From Achromobacter ruhlandii (GTDB lineage Bacteria; Pseudomonadota; Gammaproteobacteria; Burkholderiales; Burkholderiaceae_B), in contig NZ_CADIJL010000002.1 in assembly GCF_902859695.1 (NCBI RefSeq), positions 124,001 to 188,000 on the forward strand: DNA of 64,000 nt. The letters run 5' to 3'. The position numbers and the translations under genes were made by a program. Each line of letters opens with the position of its first letter. Positions within the stretch are counted from its first letter, which is position 1. Positions 46,348-56,137 of this stretch are shown here, in pieces. A model generated the notes under the pieces. The model had not been told where the DNA came from and ran no database searches. It saw nothing but the letters and a program-made list of their open reading frames with translations.

Positions 46348-48369
46348 ATGAGCTGCAACGATCTGGCCGCGCGCCGCGCATTCGGCCCGCGTACCGGCCT
46401 GGCTGTCGCCTTGTGCGCCAGCGGCCTTGTCGCCGGTCATCCGGTCTTGGCGCAATCGGCCACGCCGGCCGACGCCAGGACGCTGGATACCGTGGTGGTG
46501 ACGGCCAGTGGCTACGAGCAGCAGATCCAGGACGCGCCGGCCTCGATCAGCGTGATCACGCGCCAGGATCTCGAAAAGAAGTTCTACCGTGACGTCACCG
46601 ACGCGCTGGTCGAAGTGCCGGGCGTGGTGGTCACCGGCGGCGGCGACCGCCAGGACATCAGCCTGCGCGGCATGGGCCCCAAGTACACGCTGATCCTGAT
46701 CGATGGCAAGCGCCAGAACTCGCGGGAAACCCGCACCAACTCTGATTCCGGCGGCGTCGAAGGCGGCTGGACGCCGCCGATCTCGGCCATCGAGCGCATC
46801 GAGGTGGTGCGCGGGCCGATGTCGTCGCTGTATGGTTCCGACGCCATGGGCGGGGTGATCAACATCATCACCCGCAAGGTGCCCAACGAGTGGGGCGGCG
46901 AAATCCGCATGGACACCACCATCCAGGAAAACAGCAAGTCCGGCGACATCTACCAGGGCAACTTCTACCTGGCGGGCCCGATCAAGAATGACCTGCTGGG
47001 CCTGCAGATCTACGGCCAGGCGACCCAGCGCGACGAAGACAGGATCGTCGAGGGCTACCGCAAGCGCAACGCCACCAACATCACGGCCAAGCTGGCGCTC
47101 ACGCCCAACCGCGACCACGACATCGTGCTGGAAGCCACGTCCAGCCGCCAGAAGTACGAGAACACCCTGGGCAAGACCGTGGCCCCGCTGGCCCCCGGCG
47201 TGGCCTGCGCGCGTACGGGCTGCCCGGCCTCGTCGGAAACCGACTACCGCAGCAGCAAGTGGGCGCTGTCGCACACCGGCCGCTGGGGCTGGGGCGTGTC
47301 CGACAGCTACGTGCAGCAGGAAGAGTTCGACAACCGCTCGCGCCAGATGAAGATCAAGAACCTGGACCTGCAGACCAGTTGGACGCTGCCGCTGGGTTCG
47401 CACATGCTGACCCTGGGCGGCACCTACCTGACGCAGCGCCTGACCGACCAGACCGGCAACCAGCTCGCCGGCGGTCCCAGCAAGGTGGAGCGCTACCAGT
47501 GGGCGCTGTTCGCCGAGGACGAATGGCGCCTGGTCGAAAGCTTCGCGCTGACCGGCGGCCTGCGCATGGATCAGGATGAGAACTTCGGCAGCCATTTCAG
47601 CCCGCGCCTGTACGGCGTGTGGCACATGGCCGAGCGCTGGACCCTGAAGGGCGGCGTGTCCACCGGTTTCCGCGCGCCCGACCTGCGCCAGACCGTGGCC
47701 GGCTGGGGGCAGGTCAGCCGCGGCGGCAACATGTACGGCAACCCCGACCTGACGCCCGAGAAGTCGGTGACCCAGGAACTCGGTCTGCTGTATGACGACG
47801 GCGAGGGCTTCAATGCCGGCCTGACCCTGTTCAACAACAACTTCAAGGACAAGATCACCCGCGTTGCGTGCCCGCTGTCGCAATGCACCGACGGCCCCAA
47901 CCAGTTCGGCTCCAACCCCACCACCTACATGAACGTGGACAAGGCGGTGTCGCGCGGTGTCGAGGCCAACCTGAAGCTGCCGCTGGGCCGCGACTGGTCG
48001 CTGACCAGCAGCTACACCTTCACCAAGTCGGAACAGAAGTCTGGCCAGTACCAGGGCCAGCCGCTGAACCAGCTGCCCAAGCACCTGTTCACCACCACGG
48101 TCAACTGGCAGGCCTCCGACGCGCTGCAAGCGTGGGCCCGCGTCAACTACCGCGGCAAGGAAAGCCAGCCGATCACCGGCCCGTCCTCGACCTCGCTGGT
48201 GGCGCCGTCGTACACCTTCGTCGACCTGGGCGGCTCCTACGCCGTCAACAAGAAGGTGTCGGTGTACGCCGGCATCTACAACCTGTTCGACAAGCAGGTC
48301 GGCTACGACGACTACGGCTACGTCGAGGACGGCCGCCGCTATTGGCTGGGCGTGGGCGTGAAGTTCTGA
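46348..48369 (+). CDS. TonB-dependent catecholate siderophore receptor (IrgA/CirA-like)
   Basis: 673 residues from the ATG at 46348 with GGGAGAG upstream. Signal peptide ends at HPVLAQ. TonB box/plug region LDTVVVTASGYEQQIQDAP, then ITRQDLEKKFYRDVTDALVE, VSV-type plug GGDRQDISLRGMG, IERIEVVRGPMSSLYGSDAM; barrel end YVEDGRRYWLGVGVKF. These segments closely follow IrgA and related enterobactin/catechol receptors of Vibrio and Bordetella (BfeA type). Downstream genes encode a matching binding protein and ABC importer, which supports siderophore uptake. Substrate is inferred as a catecholate (enterobactin or linear dihydroxybenzoyl-serine). Confidence 0.85.
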   Translation: MSCNDLAARRAFGPRTGLAVALCASGLVAGHPVLAQSATPADARTLDTVVVTASGYEQQIQDAPASISVITRQDLEKKFYRDVTDALVEVPGVVVTGGGDRQDISLRGMGPKYTLILIDGKRQNSRETRTNSDSGGVEGGWTPPISAIERIEVVRGPMSSLYGSDAMGGVINIITRKVPNEWGGEIRMDTTIQENSKSGDIYQGNFYLAGPIKNDLLGLQIYGQATQRDEDRIVEGYRKRNATNITAKLALTPNRDHDIVLEATSSRQKYENTLGKTVAPLAPGVACARTGCPASSETDYRSSKWALSHTGRWGWGVSDSYVQQEEFDNRSRQMKIKNLDLQTSWTLPLGSHMLTLGGTYLTQRLTDQTGNQLAGGPSKVERYQWALFAEDEWRLVESFALTGGLRMDQDENFGSHFSPRLYGVWHMAERWTLKGGVSTGFRAPDLRQTVAGWGQVSRGGNMYGNPDLTPEKSVTQELGLLYDDGEGFNAGLTLFNNNFKDKITRVACPLSQCTDGPNQFGSNPTTYMNVDKAVSRGVEANLKLPLGRDWSLTSSYTFTKSEQKSGQYQGQPLNQLPKHLFTTTVNWQASDALQAWARVNYRGKESQPITGPSSTSLVAPSYTFVDLGGSYAVNKKVSVYAGIYNLFDKQVGYDDYGYVEDGRRYWLGVGVKF

Positions 48370-48434
48370 GCCCGCGCGCAACAACCGGGACGCGCCGCCG
48401 CCTGGCGGCATTCCCGCAACCTGGAGAGACAAGC

Positions 48435-49409
48435 ATGACGATGAAGCAAACCTTGGCAGGGCGCGCCGGCCGCTGGCTGGCGTGTGCCACCACGGCCGTG
48501 GCCCTGGGCGCCGCCAGCGCCCCGAGCCTGGCCCAGGACGCGGCCCGGAGCGTGCCGGTCAAGCACGCGCGCGGCGAGACCGCCGTGCCGTCCAACCCGA
48601 CCAAGACCGTGGTGTTGGACCTGGCGGTGCTCGACACCCTGCACGCGCTGGGCGTGGACGTGGCCGGCGTGCCCAGCGCCGCCAAGCTGCCGCCGCAGCT
48701 CGCCCAGTACGCCGACAAGCGCTATCTCAAGGTCGGCAGCATGTTCGAGCCCAACTACGAGGTAATCCACGCGGCCCAGCCGCAGGTGATCTTCGTGGCC
48801 GGCCGTTCGGCGCCCAAGTACGACGAATTGGCCAAACTGGCGCCCACGGTCGACCTGACGGTTGACGCCAAGGATCTGGTCGGCAGCGTCACGCGCAACA
48901 CCGAAACGCTGGCCGCCATCTATGGCAAACAGACCCAGGCCAGGGAAAAGCTGGACGCGCTGCGCGCCTCGATCACGGCGCTGCATGGCCAGGCGGGCAA
49001 GGCGGGCACCGCGCTGATCGTGCTGACCACCGGCGGCAAGATGAGCGCCTATGGTCCCGGCTCGCGCTTCGGCGTCATTCATGACGCGTTCGGCTTCGCG
49101 CCCGCCGGCAAGGACCTGAACGTGTCGAACCACGGCCAGGCGATTTCGTTCGAGTTCATTGCCCAGACCGATCCCGACTGGCTGTTCGTGATCGACCGCG
49201 ACGCCGCCATCGGCCGCGAAGGCACCTCGGCCCAGCGGATGCTGGACAACGACCTGATCCGCCCCACCAAGGCCTGGAAGCAGCAGCGCGTGGTCTATCT
49301 GAACGGCTACAACTGGTACCTGCTGGGCAGTGCGGGCCTGACCGCCATGCAGCAGAACGTGGACGATATCGCCCGCGCGCTGTCGGGCGCCAAGCCGGAC
49401 GTCAAGTAA
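48435..49409 (+). CDS. Periplasmic siderophore-binding protein (FatB/CeuE/VctP-like)
   Basis: 324 residues. Signal peptide MTMKQTLAGRAGRWLACATT...APSLAQD. Cluster A-like class III binding protein: PVKHARGETAVPSNPTKTVVLDLAVLDTLHALG, VGSMFEPNYEVIHAAQPQVIFVAGR, AYGPGSRFGVIHDAFGFAPA, and YLNGYNWYLLGSAGL near the end. This pattern is that of FatB/CeuE proteins, which bind catecholate ferri-siderophores. No lipobox cysteine is seen in the signal region, so it is probably soluble. The gene lies 65 bp after the receptor. Confidence 0.87.
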   Translation: MTMKQTLAGRAGRWLACATTAVALGAASAPSLAQDAARSVPVKHARGETAVPSNPTKTVVLDLAVLDTLHALGVDVAGVPSAAKLPPQLAQYADKRYLKVGSMFEPNYEVIHAAQPQVIFVAGRSAPKYDELAKLAPTVDLTVDAKDLVGSVTRNTETLAAIYGKQTQAREKLDALRASITALHGQAGKAGTALIVLTTGGKMSAYGPGSRFGVIHDAFGFAPAGKDLNVSNHGQAISFEFIAQTDPDWLFVIDRDAAIGREGTSAQRMLDNDLIRPTKAWKQQRVVYLNGYNWYLLGSAGLTAMQQNVDDIARALSGAKPDVK

Positions 49410-49445
49410 GCGCATGGTCCATCGGATGGCGTCGGAGTCGGCCGG

Positions 49446-50435
49446 GTGAAGCAGGGCGGGATGATGACCGGCTGGGCCGGGCTGGCGGCCCTGTTGCTGC
49501 TGTTGCTGTCGTTGTGCGTGGCCAGCGTCAGCCTGGGCGCGGGGTCGTTTTCGTTCGCCGCGCTGGCCGGCGGGCCGGACGCCGAGCGCGCCTGGCGCCT
49601 GCTGCTGGTCAGCCGCGTGCCGCGCACGCTGGCCCTGTTGCTGGCCGGCATGGCGCTGGCGGTGGCCGGGCTGATCATGCAGATGCTGGTGCGCAACCGC
49701 TACGTCGAACCGACCACGGCCGGGACCGTCGAGTCGGCCACGCTCGGCATCCTGGTGGTGACGCTGCTGGCGCCGGACACGCCGGTGATCGGCAAGATGC
49801 TGACGGCCACCGGCTTCGCGCTGGCGGGCACGCTGCTGTTCCTGGCGCTGCTGCGGCGCGTGCCGCTGCGCACGCCGTTCATCGTGCCGCTGATCGGCCT
49901 GATCCTGGGCGGCGTGATCCACGCCGTCACCACCTTCGTTGCCTACCGCTATGACCTGCTGCAGTCACTGCACGCCTGGACCACCGGCGATTTTTCCGGG
50001 GTGCTGCGCGGCCGCTACGAACTGCTGTGGATCGGCTTCGGCCTGGCGGCCGCGGCCTATCTGGCGGCGGACCGCTACACCGTGGCCGGCATGGGCCGCG
50101 AGTTCGCCGCCAATCTTGGCCTGAACCACGCGCGCCTGACCCTGGTGGGCCTGCTGATCGTGTCGGCGATTTCCGCCGTGGTGGTGGTGACCGCCGGCGG
50201 CATTCCGTTTCTGGGCCTGATCGTGCCGAACGCGGTCAGCCTGATGCTGGGCGACAACATGCGCCGCGCGATTCCGTGGGTGGCGATGCTGGGGGGCGTG
50301 TTCGTGCTGGCCTGTGACATCATCGGCCGGCTGGTGATCCATCCCTACGAGGTGCCCCTGGGCACCGTGGTGGGCGTGGTGGGCAGCGTCCTGTTCCTGT
50401 GCCTGTTGCGCAGCCGGGGAGCGCGCCGTGGCTGA
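49446..50435 (+). CDS. FecCD-family siderophore ABC permease 1 (FatD-like)
   Basis: 329 residues from GTG (an in-frame ATG at 49461 is an alternative). About nine or ten membrane segments of FecCD/BtuC type: SVSLGAGSFSFAAL, SRVPRTLALLLAGMALAVAGLIMQMLVRN, and GGIPFLGLIVPNAVSLMLGDNMRRAIP (the coupling region). Overlaps the next permease gene by 8 bp. Confidence 0.87.
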   Translation: MKQGGMMTGWAGLAALLLLLLSLCVASVSLGAGSFSFAALAGGPDAERAWRLLLVSRVPRTLALLLAGMALAVAGLIMQMLVRNRYVEPTTAGTVESATLGILVVTLLAPDTPVIGKMLTATGFALAGTLLFLALLRRVPLRTPFIVPLIGLILGGVIHAVTTFVAYRYDLLQSLHAWTTGDFSGVLRGRYELLWIGFGLAAAAYLAADRYTVAGMGREFAANLGLNHARLTLVGLLIVSAISAVVVVTAGGIPFLGLIVPNAVSLMLGDNMRRAIPWVAMLGGVFVLACDIIGRLVIHPYEVPLGTVVGVVGSVLFLCLLRSRGARRG

Positions 50436-51401
50436 CTCCGTGTCGCGCCTGTTGCCTTCGCCGCAGGCCTGGCGCCTGGCGCTGCTGGCCACCGCCGCGT
50501 TGCTGTGCGTTGTCGGTTTCATGACGCTGGGCGCCAATGGCCAATGGGCTTTCGTGCTGCCGTTCCGGGGCGGCAAGCTGGCGGCGATGCTGCTGGTAGC
50601 CTACGCGGTGGCGGTGTCGTCGGTGCTGTTCCAGACCGTGACGCACAACCGCATCCTGACGCCGGCCATCATGGGCTTTGACGCGCTCTACCTGCTGATC
50701 CAGTCGCTGGTGGTGTTCGGCTTCGGTCAGGCGGCCGGCGCGGTCAACCATCCGGTGGCGGCCTTCGTGCTGGAAGTGGGCGCGATGACGGCCTTCGCCT
50801 GCCTGCTGTTCCGCTGGCTGTTCACCGACGCCGTGCGCAGCCTGCATTTGATGATGCTGGTGGGCATCATCTTCGGGCTGCTGTTTCGCAGCTTGTCCAG
50901 CTTCGTGGTGCGCCTGATCGACCCGAACGAGTTTCTGGTGCTGCAGGACCGGATGTTCGCCAACTTCAATTCGGTGCGCACCGAACTGCTGCCGATCGCG
51001 CTGGCGGCGGTGGCCGCGGCCACGCTGCTGGTCTGGCGCATGCGGCGTCGCTATGACGTACTGGCGCTGGGCCGCGAGATCGCGCTGAACCTGGGGGTGG
51101 ACTACCGCCGCACCTTGTTGCTGACGCTGGCCGCCATCGCCGTGCTGGTGTCGGTGTCCACCGCGCTGGTGGGACCGGTGACCTTCTTCGGCCTGCTGGT
51201 CAGCAACCTGGCGTACCAGGCGATGGGGTCGGATCGGCACCGCCATACCGTGCCGGCCGCCGCGCTGCTCAGCGTGATTTTCCTGGTGGGTGGGCAGACC
51301 CTGCTGGAACGGGTGCTGCAATTGAGCACCACGGTCAGCGTGGTCATCGAATTCGTGGGCGGAGTGATGTTCCTGGCCCTGATCTTGCGCAGGGGACGCC
51401 A

Positions 51402-51405
<4 letters not shown>
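50428..51405 (+). CDS. FecCD-family siderophore ABC permease 2 (FatC-like)
   Basis: 325 residues from a GTG start inside the preceding gene. About ten membrane segments: LAAMLLVAYAVAVSSVLFQTVTHNRILTPAIMGFDALY, then ALVGPVTFFGLLVSNLAYQAMGSDRHRHTVPAAALL (coupling region). Heterodimer partner of the previous permease. Overlaps the ATPase gene by 4 bp. Confidence 0.87.
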
Positions 51406-52160
<755 letters not shown>

Positions 52161-52172
52161 CGGTCGCGGGGA

Positions 52173-52212
52173 GCGCGCGCTGGCTCGCGGGACGACGCCA
52201 GCGCCGGCGCGC
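52173..52212 (+). terminator. Possible terminator of the siderophore-uptake operon
   Basis: GCGCTGGC (52177-52184) and GCCAGCGC (52197-52204) pair perfectly around a 12-nt loop, with further G/C pairing outside. A short ATTTTC follows at 52221. Weaker than the other terminators in the window. Confidence 0.4.
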
Positions 52213-52357
52213 GGCGGAAAATTTTCGGGGACGGAATGCGACCGGGCTGGGACATCCGGCCCGCCGCGCACGCTTTGCACACACATGCTGAATAACATCT
52301 GAATTGGACGCGTGTCTCATTTATCGTGGCCCCCAGGCAACGTAATGATAAAAGCAT

Positions 52358-52372
52358 TGCGAGTGATTCTCG
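52358..52372 (+). promoter_or_regulatory. Fur-like box upstream of third TonB receptor
   Basis: TGCGAGTGATTCTCG agrees with the Fur core TGAnAATnATTnTCA at most fixed positions. An overlapping AATGATAA stretch (52344-52351) adds NAT-type repeats. It lies 59 bp before the receptor start, close to the expected promoter. Confidence 0.65.
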
Positions 52373-52430
52373 TTGTCAAGAGAATGGCGGTTTCTTCCAT
52401 TTCAAACGACTTCGAAAAGACCCGCAGGCC

Positions 52431-54524
52431 ATGCACGTCCTCCGCCCCCTCACCGCCGCCCTGTTCGCCGCGGCCCCCTTGGCCGTCCAGGCCCAGGCCG
52501 CGCCCGCCGCCACCTTGCCCGCGATCAGCGTCGTCGGCGCCGATGACCCCGCGCAAAGCTACAACCCGCCCGCGTCCACCAGCGCCACCAAGATCGACGC
52601 GCCGCTGCGCGACATTCCCCAGACGGTGAACGTGGTGCCCGCGCAGGTGCTGCGCGACCAGCACGCCATGTCGGTGCAGGACGCGCTCAAGAACGTGCCG
52701 GGCGTCAGCTTCTCGACCGGCGACGGCCAGCGCGACCAGGTGTCGATACGCGGCTTCACCGCCATCGCCGACCAGTTCGTCGACGGCTTCCGCGATGACG
52801 CGCTGTACTTCCGCGACCTGTCCAACGTCGAACGCATCGACGTCATCAAGGGCCCGGCGGCGGTGCTGTACGGCCGCGGCTCGTCGGGCGGCCTGATCAA
52901 CCGCGTCACCAAGAAGCCCGGCGAGGACATCTCGCAGGTCGGCCTGAGCTACGGGTCGTGGAACGACCGTCGGCTCGACCTGGACCTGGGACGCGCCAAC
53001 GAGAGCGGCAGCATGGCCTGGCGCCTGACCGGCGCGGTGGAGAAGGGCGACAGCTACCGCGACAAGCAGTTCATCGACCGCAAGGCGATCGCGCCGTCGG
53101 CCCAGTTCAAGCTGGGCGAGAACACCACCTTCCTGCTGCAGACCGAATTCCTGGAAGACCGCCGCCTGACCGACTTCGGCATCCCGGCTTACCATGGCCG
53201 TCCGGTGGACGTGGACCCGTCCACCTACTACGGCGCCGAGAACGCGCGCGACACCGACTACACCCAGACTCGCGTGCAGTCGTACGCCGGCACGCTGACG
53301 CACCGCTTCAACGACAATTGGTCGCTGCGCAACGCCACGCGCTACTACCACTACACGCTGAACCGCAACAACACGCTGCCGGGTTCAGTCAACGAGGCCG
53401 CGCAGACCGTGTCACTGACCCACGGCAACGTGCTGCGCGACGAACACGGCTGGACCAACCAGACCGAGCTGATGCAGCGCGTGCAGTGGGGATCGGTGCG
53501 CCACGACATCCTCTACGGCGTCGAGGTGGGCCAGCAGAACAAGGACCTGGTGAGCTATTCCAATCCCAACGTGGCGGTGGTCAACCTGTTCGATCCGCAA
53601 CTGCCGACGCTGCGGCGGCAGGCCGTGGGCGCGCCGGGTTCCGACAACCTGGGCCGCTTCAGCACGCTCGGCCTGTATGTGCAGGACATGGTGTCGCTGG
53701 GCGAGCACTGGAAGGTGCTGGGCGGCGTGCGTCATGACCGCTTCGAGCAGAAGACCGAGGACCGCCGCAGCGGCCAGAACCTGCAGCGCACCGACTCCAA
53801 CCTGAGCCCGCGCCTGGGCCTGGTGTTCCAGCCGGACAGCGTGCAGTCGTACTACGTGTCGTGGAGCCGTTCCTACCAGCCTTCGGGCGAGGCCTTCGCG
53901 CTGGCGGCCAACAACGTCGACCTGGCGCCGGAGAAGACCACCAACTATGAAGTCGGCGCCAAGTACGATTTCCTGGATGGCAAGCTGTCGACCACGGTGT
54001 CGGTGTTCCGTCTGGAGCGCACCGACATCAAGGTGACCAACCCGGTGACCAACACGCTGGTGCCGGTGGGCACGCAACGCACCGACGGCGCCGAGTGGAC
54101 CTTGTCGGGCGACCTGTCCAACGGCTGGCGCGCGATGCTGGGCTATGCCTACCTGGACGCGCGCGTGACGCAGTCGGTGGCGCGCGACGCGGGCAAGGAT
54201 GTGGAAGGCAAGCGCGCCACGCTGACGCCGCGCCATGCCGGCAACGTCTGGATCACCAAGGACCTGGGCGAGGGCTTCGGCGTTGGCGCCGGTTTGAACC
54301 TGGTGGGCGCGCGCTTTGCCAACCCGGGCAACACCGTCAAGCTGCCCGGCTACGTCACGGCGGACGCCGCCGCCTGGTGGCGCCAGGGGCCTTACTCGGT
54401 GCAGCTGAACGTCTACAACCTGTTCGATGCCGGGTATATCGTGTCGGCGCACGGTAGCAACGCCAACCTGAACATGCCCGGCGCGCCGCGCAACGCCATG
54501 CTGAGCCTGCAGTACCGCATGTAA
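52431..54524 (+). CDS. TonB-dependent siderophore receptor (Fiu/catecholate-like)
   Basis: 697 residues. Signal peptide MHVLRPLTAALFAAAPLAVQAQ. The plug has LRDIPQTVNVVPAQVLRDQHAMSVQDALKNVPGVSF, VSIRGFTAIADQFVDGFRDDALYFRDLSNVERIDVIKGPAAVLYGRGSSGG, the pattern of monomeric-catechol receptors such as Fiu. The barrel ends SLQYRM; the final Met is atypical, as most outer-membrane barrels end in Phe. No STN domain. The ATG at 52431 is preferred because the longer frame adds non-signal residues over the Fur box. Exact ligand unknown. Confidence 0.85.
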   Translation: MHVLRPLTAALFAAAPLAVQAQAAPAATLPAISVVGADDPAQSYNPPASTSATKIDAPLRDIPQTVNVVPAQVLRDQHAMSVQDALKNVPGVSFSTGDGQRDQVSIRGFTAIADQFVDGFRDDALYFRDLSNVERIDVIKGPAAVLYGRGSSGGLINRVTKKPGEDISQVGLSYGSWNDRRLDLDLGRANESGSMAWRLTGAVEKGDSYRDKQFIDRKAIAPSAQFKLGENTTFLLQTEFLEDRRLTDFGIPAYHGRPVDVDPSTYYGAENARDTDYTQTRVQSYAGTLTHRFNDNWSLRNATRYYHYTLNRNNTLPGSVNEAAQTVSLTHGNVLRDEHGWTNQTELMQRVQWGSVRHDILYGVEVGQQNKDLVSYSNPNVAVVNLFDPQLPTLRRQAVGAPGSDNLGRFSTLGLYVQDMVSLGEHWKVLGGVRHDRFEQKTEDRRSGQNLQRTDSNLSPRLGLVFQPDSVQSYYVSWSRSYQPSGEAFALAANNVDLAPEKTTNYEVGAKYDFLDGKLSTTVSVFRLERTDIKVTNPVTNTLVPVGTQRTDGAEWTLSGDLSNGWRAMLGYAYLDARVTQSVARDAGKDVEGKRATLTPRHAGNVWITKDLGEGFGVGAGLNLVGARFANPGNTVKLPGYVTADAAAWWRQGPYSVQLNVYNLFDAGYIVSAHGSNANLNMPGAPRNAMLSLQYRM

Positions 54525-54533
54525 AAGGAAAGG

Positions 54534-54562
54534 CATCCGCGCGCCGACAGGGCGCGCGGATG
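54534..54562. terminator. Hairpin between convergent receptor and thiM
   Basis: A 12-bp stem CATCCGCGCGCC / GGCGCGCGGATG with loop GACAG lies between the two stop codons. No T run is present; it probably acts as a bidirectional terminator for both convergent genes. Confidence 0.6.
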
Positions 54563-54567
54563 TGGAT

Positions 54568-55389
54568 TCAGCGCAGTGGCGATTCGGCCGTCAGGCTGTC
54601 CGTCTCCAGCGCCGCCAGCGCGTCGAGGAAGCGCCACGCGAACGAGCCGGGGCCTTCCGCCAGCGCCCCGGCGCGCCGGCCGGCGATGCCGAAGCAGGAC
54701 AGCGCCGCCACCGCCGCCGTGTAGGCGTCAGCGCGCGCCACCGCCGCGAAGGCGCCGACCACCGCCGTCAGCGCGCAGCCGGTGGCGGTGACCTGCGGCA
54801 TCAGCGGCGATCCGCCGGCCACGCGCACCTCGCGCTGGCCGTCGGTCACGAAATCCACTTCTCCCGTCACCGCCACCACCGTGGCGCGGGCCCGCGCCAG
54901 TTCGCGCGCGGCCTGCTCGGCCTGTCGCACCGGATCGCGGGCATCGACGCCTTTGCTGGCGCTCTGGCCGCCGCCCAGCGCGATGATCTCCGACGCGTTG
55001 CCACGGATTACGGCGGGCCGCAGGTCCAGCAGGCGCCGCACCGCGTCGCGGCGGAACGCAGTGGCGTGGTGCGCCACCGGATCCAGCACCCAGGGCGTGC
55101 CCGCCTGGTTGGCGGCGGCGGCGGTTCGCAGCATGCTGTCCAGCCAGGGGGCCGAGAGCGTGCCGATATTGATCACCACCGCGCCGCTGATGGCGGCGAA
55201 TTCGGGCGCTTCCTCCACCGCGTGCACCATCGCAGGCGAGGCGCCGATCGCCAGCAGCGTGTTGGCCGCGGTGTTCATCGACACGAAGTTGGTCAGGCAC
55301 TGCACCAGCGGCGCGTCGCGGCGCACGGCCGCATACAGGTCGCGCGAAGCCAGCGCCAGGTCGGACAGGGTAGGAGTGAGGGAGGCCAT
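54568..55389 (-). CDS. thiM: Hydroxyethylthiazole kinase
   Basis: 273 residues. Phosphorylates 4-methyl-5-(2-hydroxyethyl)thiazole to salvage the thiazole half of thiamine. Ribokinase-like family marks: APLVQCLTNFVSMNTAANTLLAIGASPAM, GTPWVLDPVAHHATAFR, RGNASEIIALGG, VTGEVDFVTDG and VTATGCALTAVVGAF (the active-site TGC). AAGGA precedes the ATG at 55389. It lies under a TPP riboswitch, so expression should fall when thiamine pyrophosphate is plentiful. No other thiamine gene is nearby. Confidence 0.92.
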   Translation of the reverse strand: MASLTPTLSDLALASRDLYAAVRRDAPLVQCLTNFVSMNTAANTLLAIGASPAMVHAVEEAPEFAAISGAVVINIGTLSAPWLDSMLRTAAAANQAGTPWVLDPVAHHATAFRRDAVRRLLDLRPAVIRGNASEIIALGGGQSASKGVDARDPVRQAEQAARELARARATVVAVTGEVDFVTDGQREVRVAGGSPLMPQVTATGCALTAVVGAFAAVARADAYTAAVAALSCFGIAGRRAGALAEGPGSFAWRFLDALAALETDSLTAESPLR

Positions 55390-55466
55390 GCCGGCGGGTC
55401 CTTGCAAGGGGACAACGGGCGGGGCGGGGCGGCGTGGCGCGGCATGGCGGGCCGGCGGGATGCGCA

Positions 55467-55580
55467 CCTTCCCTACGCCAGGATTGTCTGGATCAGGTTC
55501 AACGGGTCTCGCGCGCCGCGTGCCGCGCTGGGCGCGGCCGCCATCGGAATCTCAGCTTCTTGCCGAAGCTCCCCGGGTGG
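55467..55580 (-). promoter_or_regulatory. TPP riboswitch (THI element) of thiM
   Basis: On the minus strand the leader shows the conserved TPP aptamer elements in order: GGGGAGC-stem, GCTGAGATTCC (the CUGAGA pyrimidine-sensing core), the variable arm, then GACCCGTTGAACCTGATCCAG and a terminal CCTGGCGTAGGGAAGG. The aptamer ends about 78 nt before the thiM start, leaving room for a translational or transcriptional expression platform. Confidence 0.95.
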
Positions 55581-55588
55581 ATGGGGCT

Positions 55589-55618
55589 ATGTTCGGAGGG
55601 GGGAGGGGGGCTTGTCAA
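55589..55618 (-). promoter_or_regulatory. Probable thiM promoter
   Basis: A consensus -35 TTGACA (55618-55613, minus strand) is followed after 18 nt by GAACAT as a weak -10. Transcription would start within a few bases of the riboswitch 5' end, which supports the assignment. Confidence 0.5.
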
Positions 55619-55684
55619 GCCGGGCGAGCCCGGCGCTTCTGTCATCATGGCGGGCAATCGGATCGAGACGAGGAGGCGCGCGGC

Positions 55685-56110
55685 ATGCAGACCCACGATG
55701 AGGCGTTGACCGAGCAGGACCTGGCATGGTTGCGCCGGCATACGAACTTTCAAGGCGCGGAAACGGTCCTGGGGGGCGGTGTTTTTCATGCTGTTCCTGG
55801 CCATCACGGTTCTCTTCGCCGGGATCTGGCTGTGGGGGCCCTCGACCACGGCGCGCGACGGTCAAGTACGGCGTGCGTGGCCGGGTGGACGAGGTCCTGA
55901 CCTACAAGGTACTAATGCCGGAGTCGACGTCCTGGACCCCGCTGTATGTCTATCGGCTGGGCGGTGAACTGTACAACCTCAGCCATGGCGGCGGTCCGGC
56001 GCTTCCCGGGGAGCGGGTGGCGTTCGAGTACCTGGACCGGGGCAAGGGCGGCCTGGAGCCGTTGTTCTTTCACCGCGAAGGCGGGGCGCCATCGGTTCTG
56101 TCATCATGTC
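55685..56110 (+). pseudogene. Decayed small membrane-protein gene with two frameshifts
   Basis: The sequence codes for a plausible protein only if two extra bases are removed. Frame 1 gives MQTHDEALTEQDLAWLRRHT...AETVLG. Removing one G from a G6 run near 55771-55776 leads into VFFMLFLAITVLFAGIWLWGP, a membrane segment. Removing a further base near 55858-55861 leads into VKYGVRGRVDEVLTYKV...WTPLYVYRLGGELYNLSHGGG...LEPLFFHREGG. The C-terminal end is unclear. The architecture is a short cytoplasmic N-terminus, one membrane helix and a soluble beta-rich domain. I do not recognise the family; both shifts could also be sequencing errors. Confidence 0.6.
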
Positions 56111-56137
56111 GAATACTCAAAAAAAGCGGAGACACGC

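Noticed and set aside
44032-48432. A 1466-codon open frame on the minus strand
   Set aside because: Only its last 465 codons (44032-45429) are a real sensor kinase. The upstream part is antisense to the response regulator and the TonB receptor and has the low-complexity Arg/Ala/His/Val composition of G+C-rich shadow frames.
47868-48434. Upstream extension of the siderophore-binding protein frame
   Set aside because: It overlaps the receptor gene in another frame; the signal peptide starts at 48435.
53412-54536. A 374-codon frame antisense to the third TonB receptor
   Set aside because: Shadow of the receptor reading frame, without recognisable motifs.
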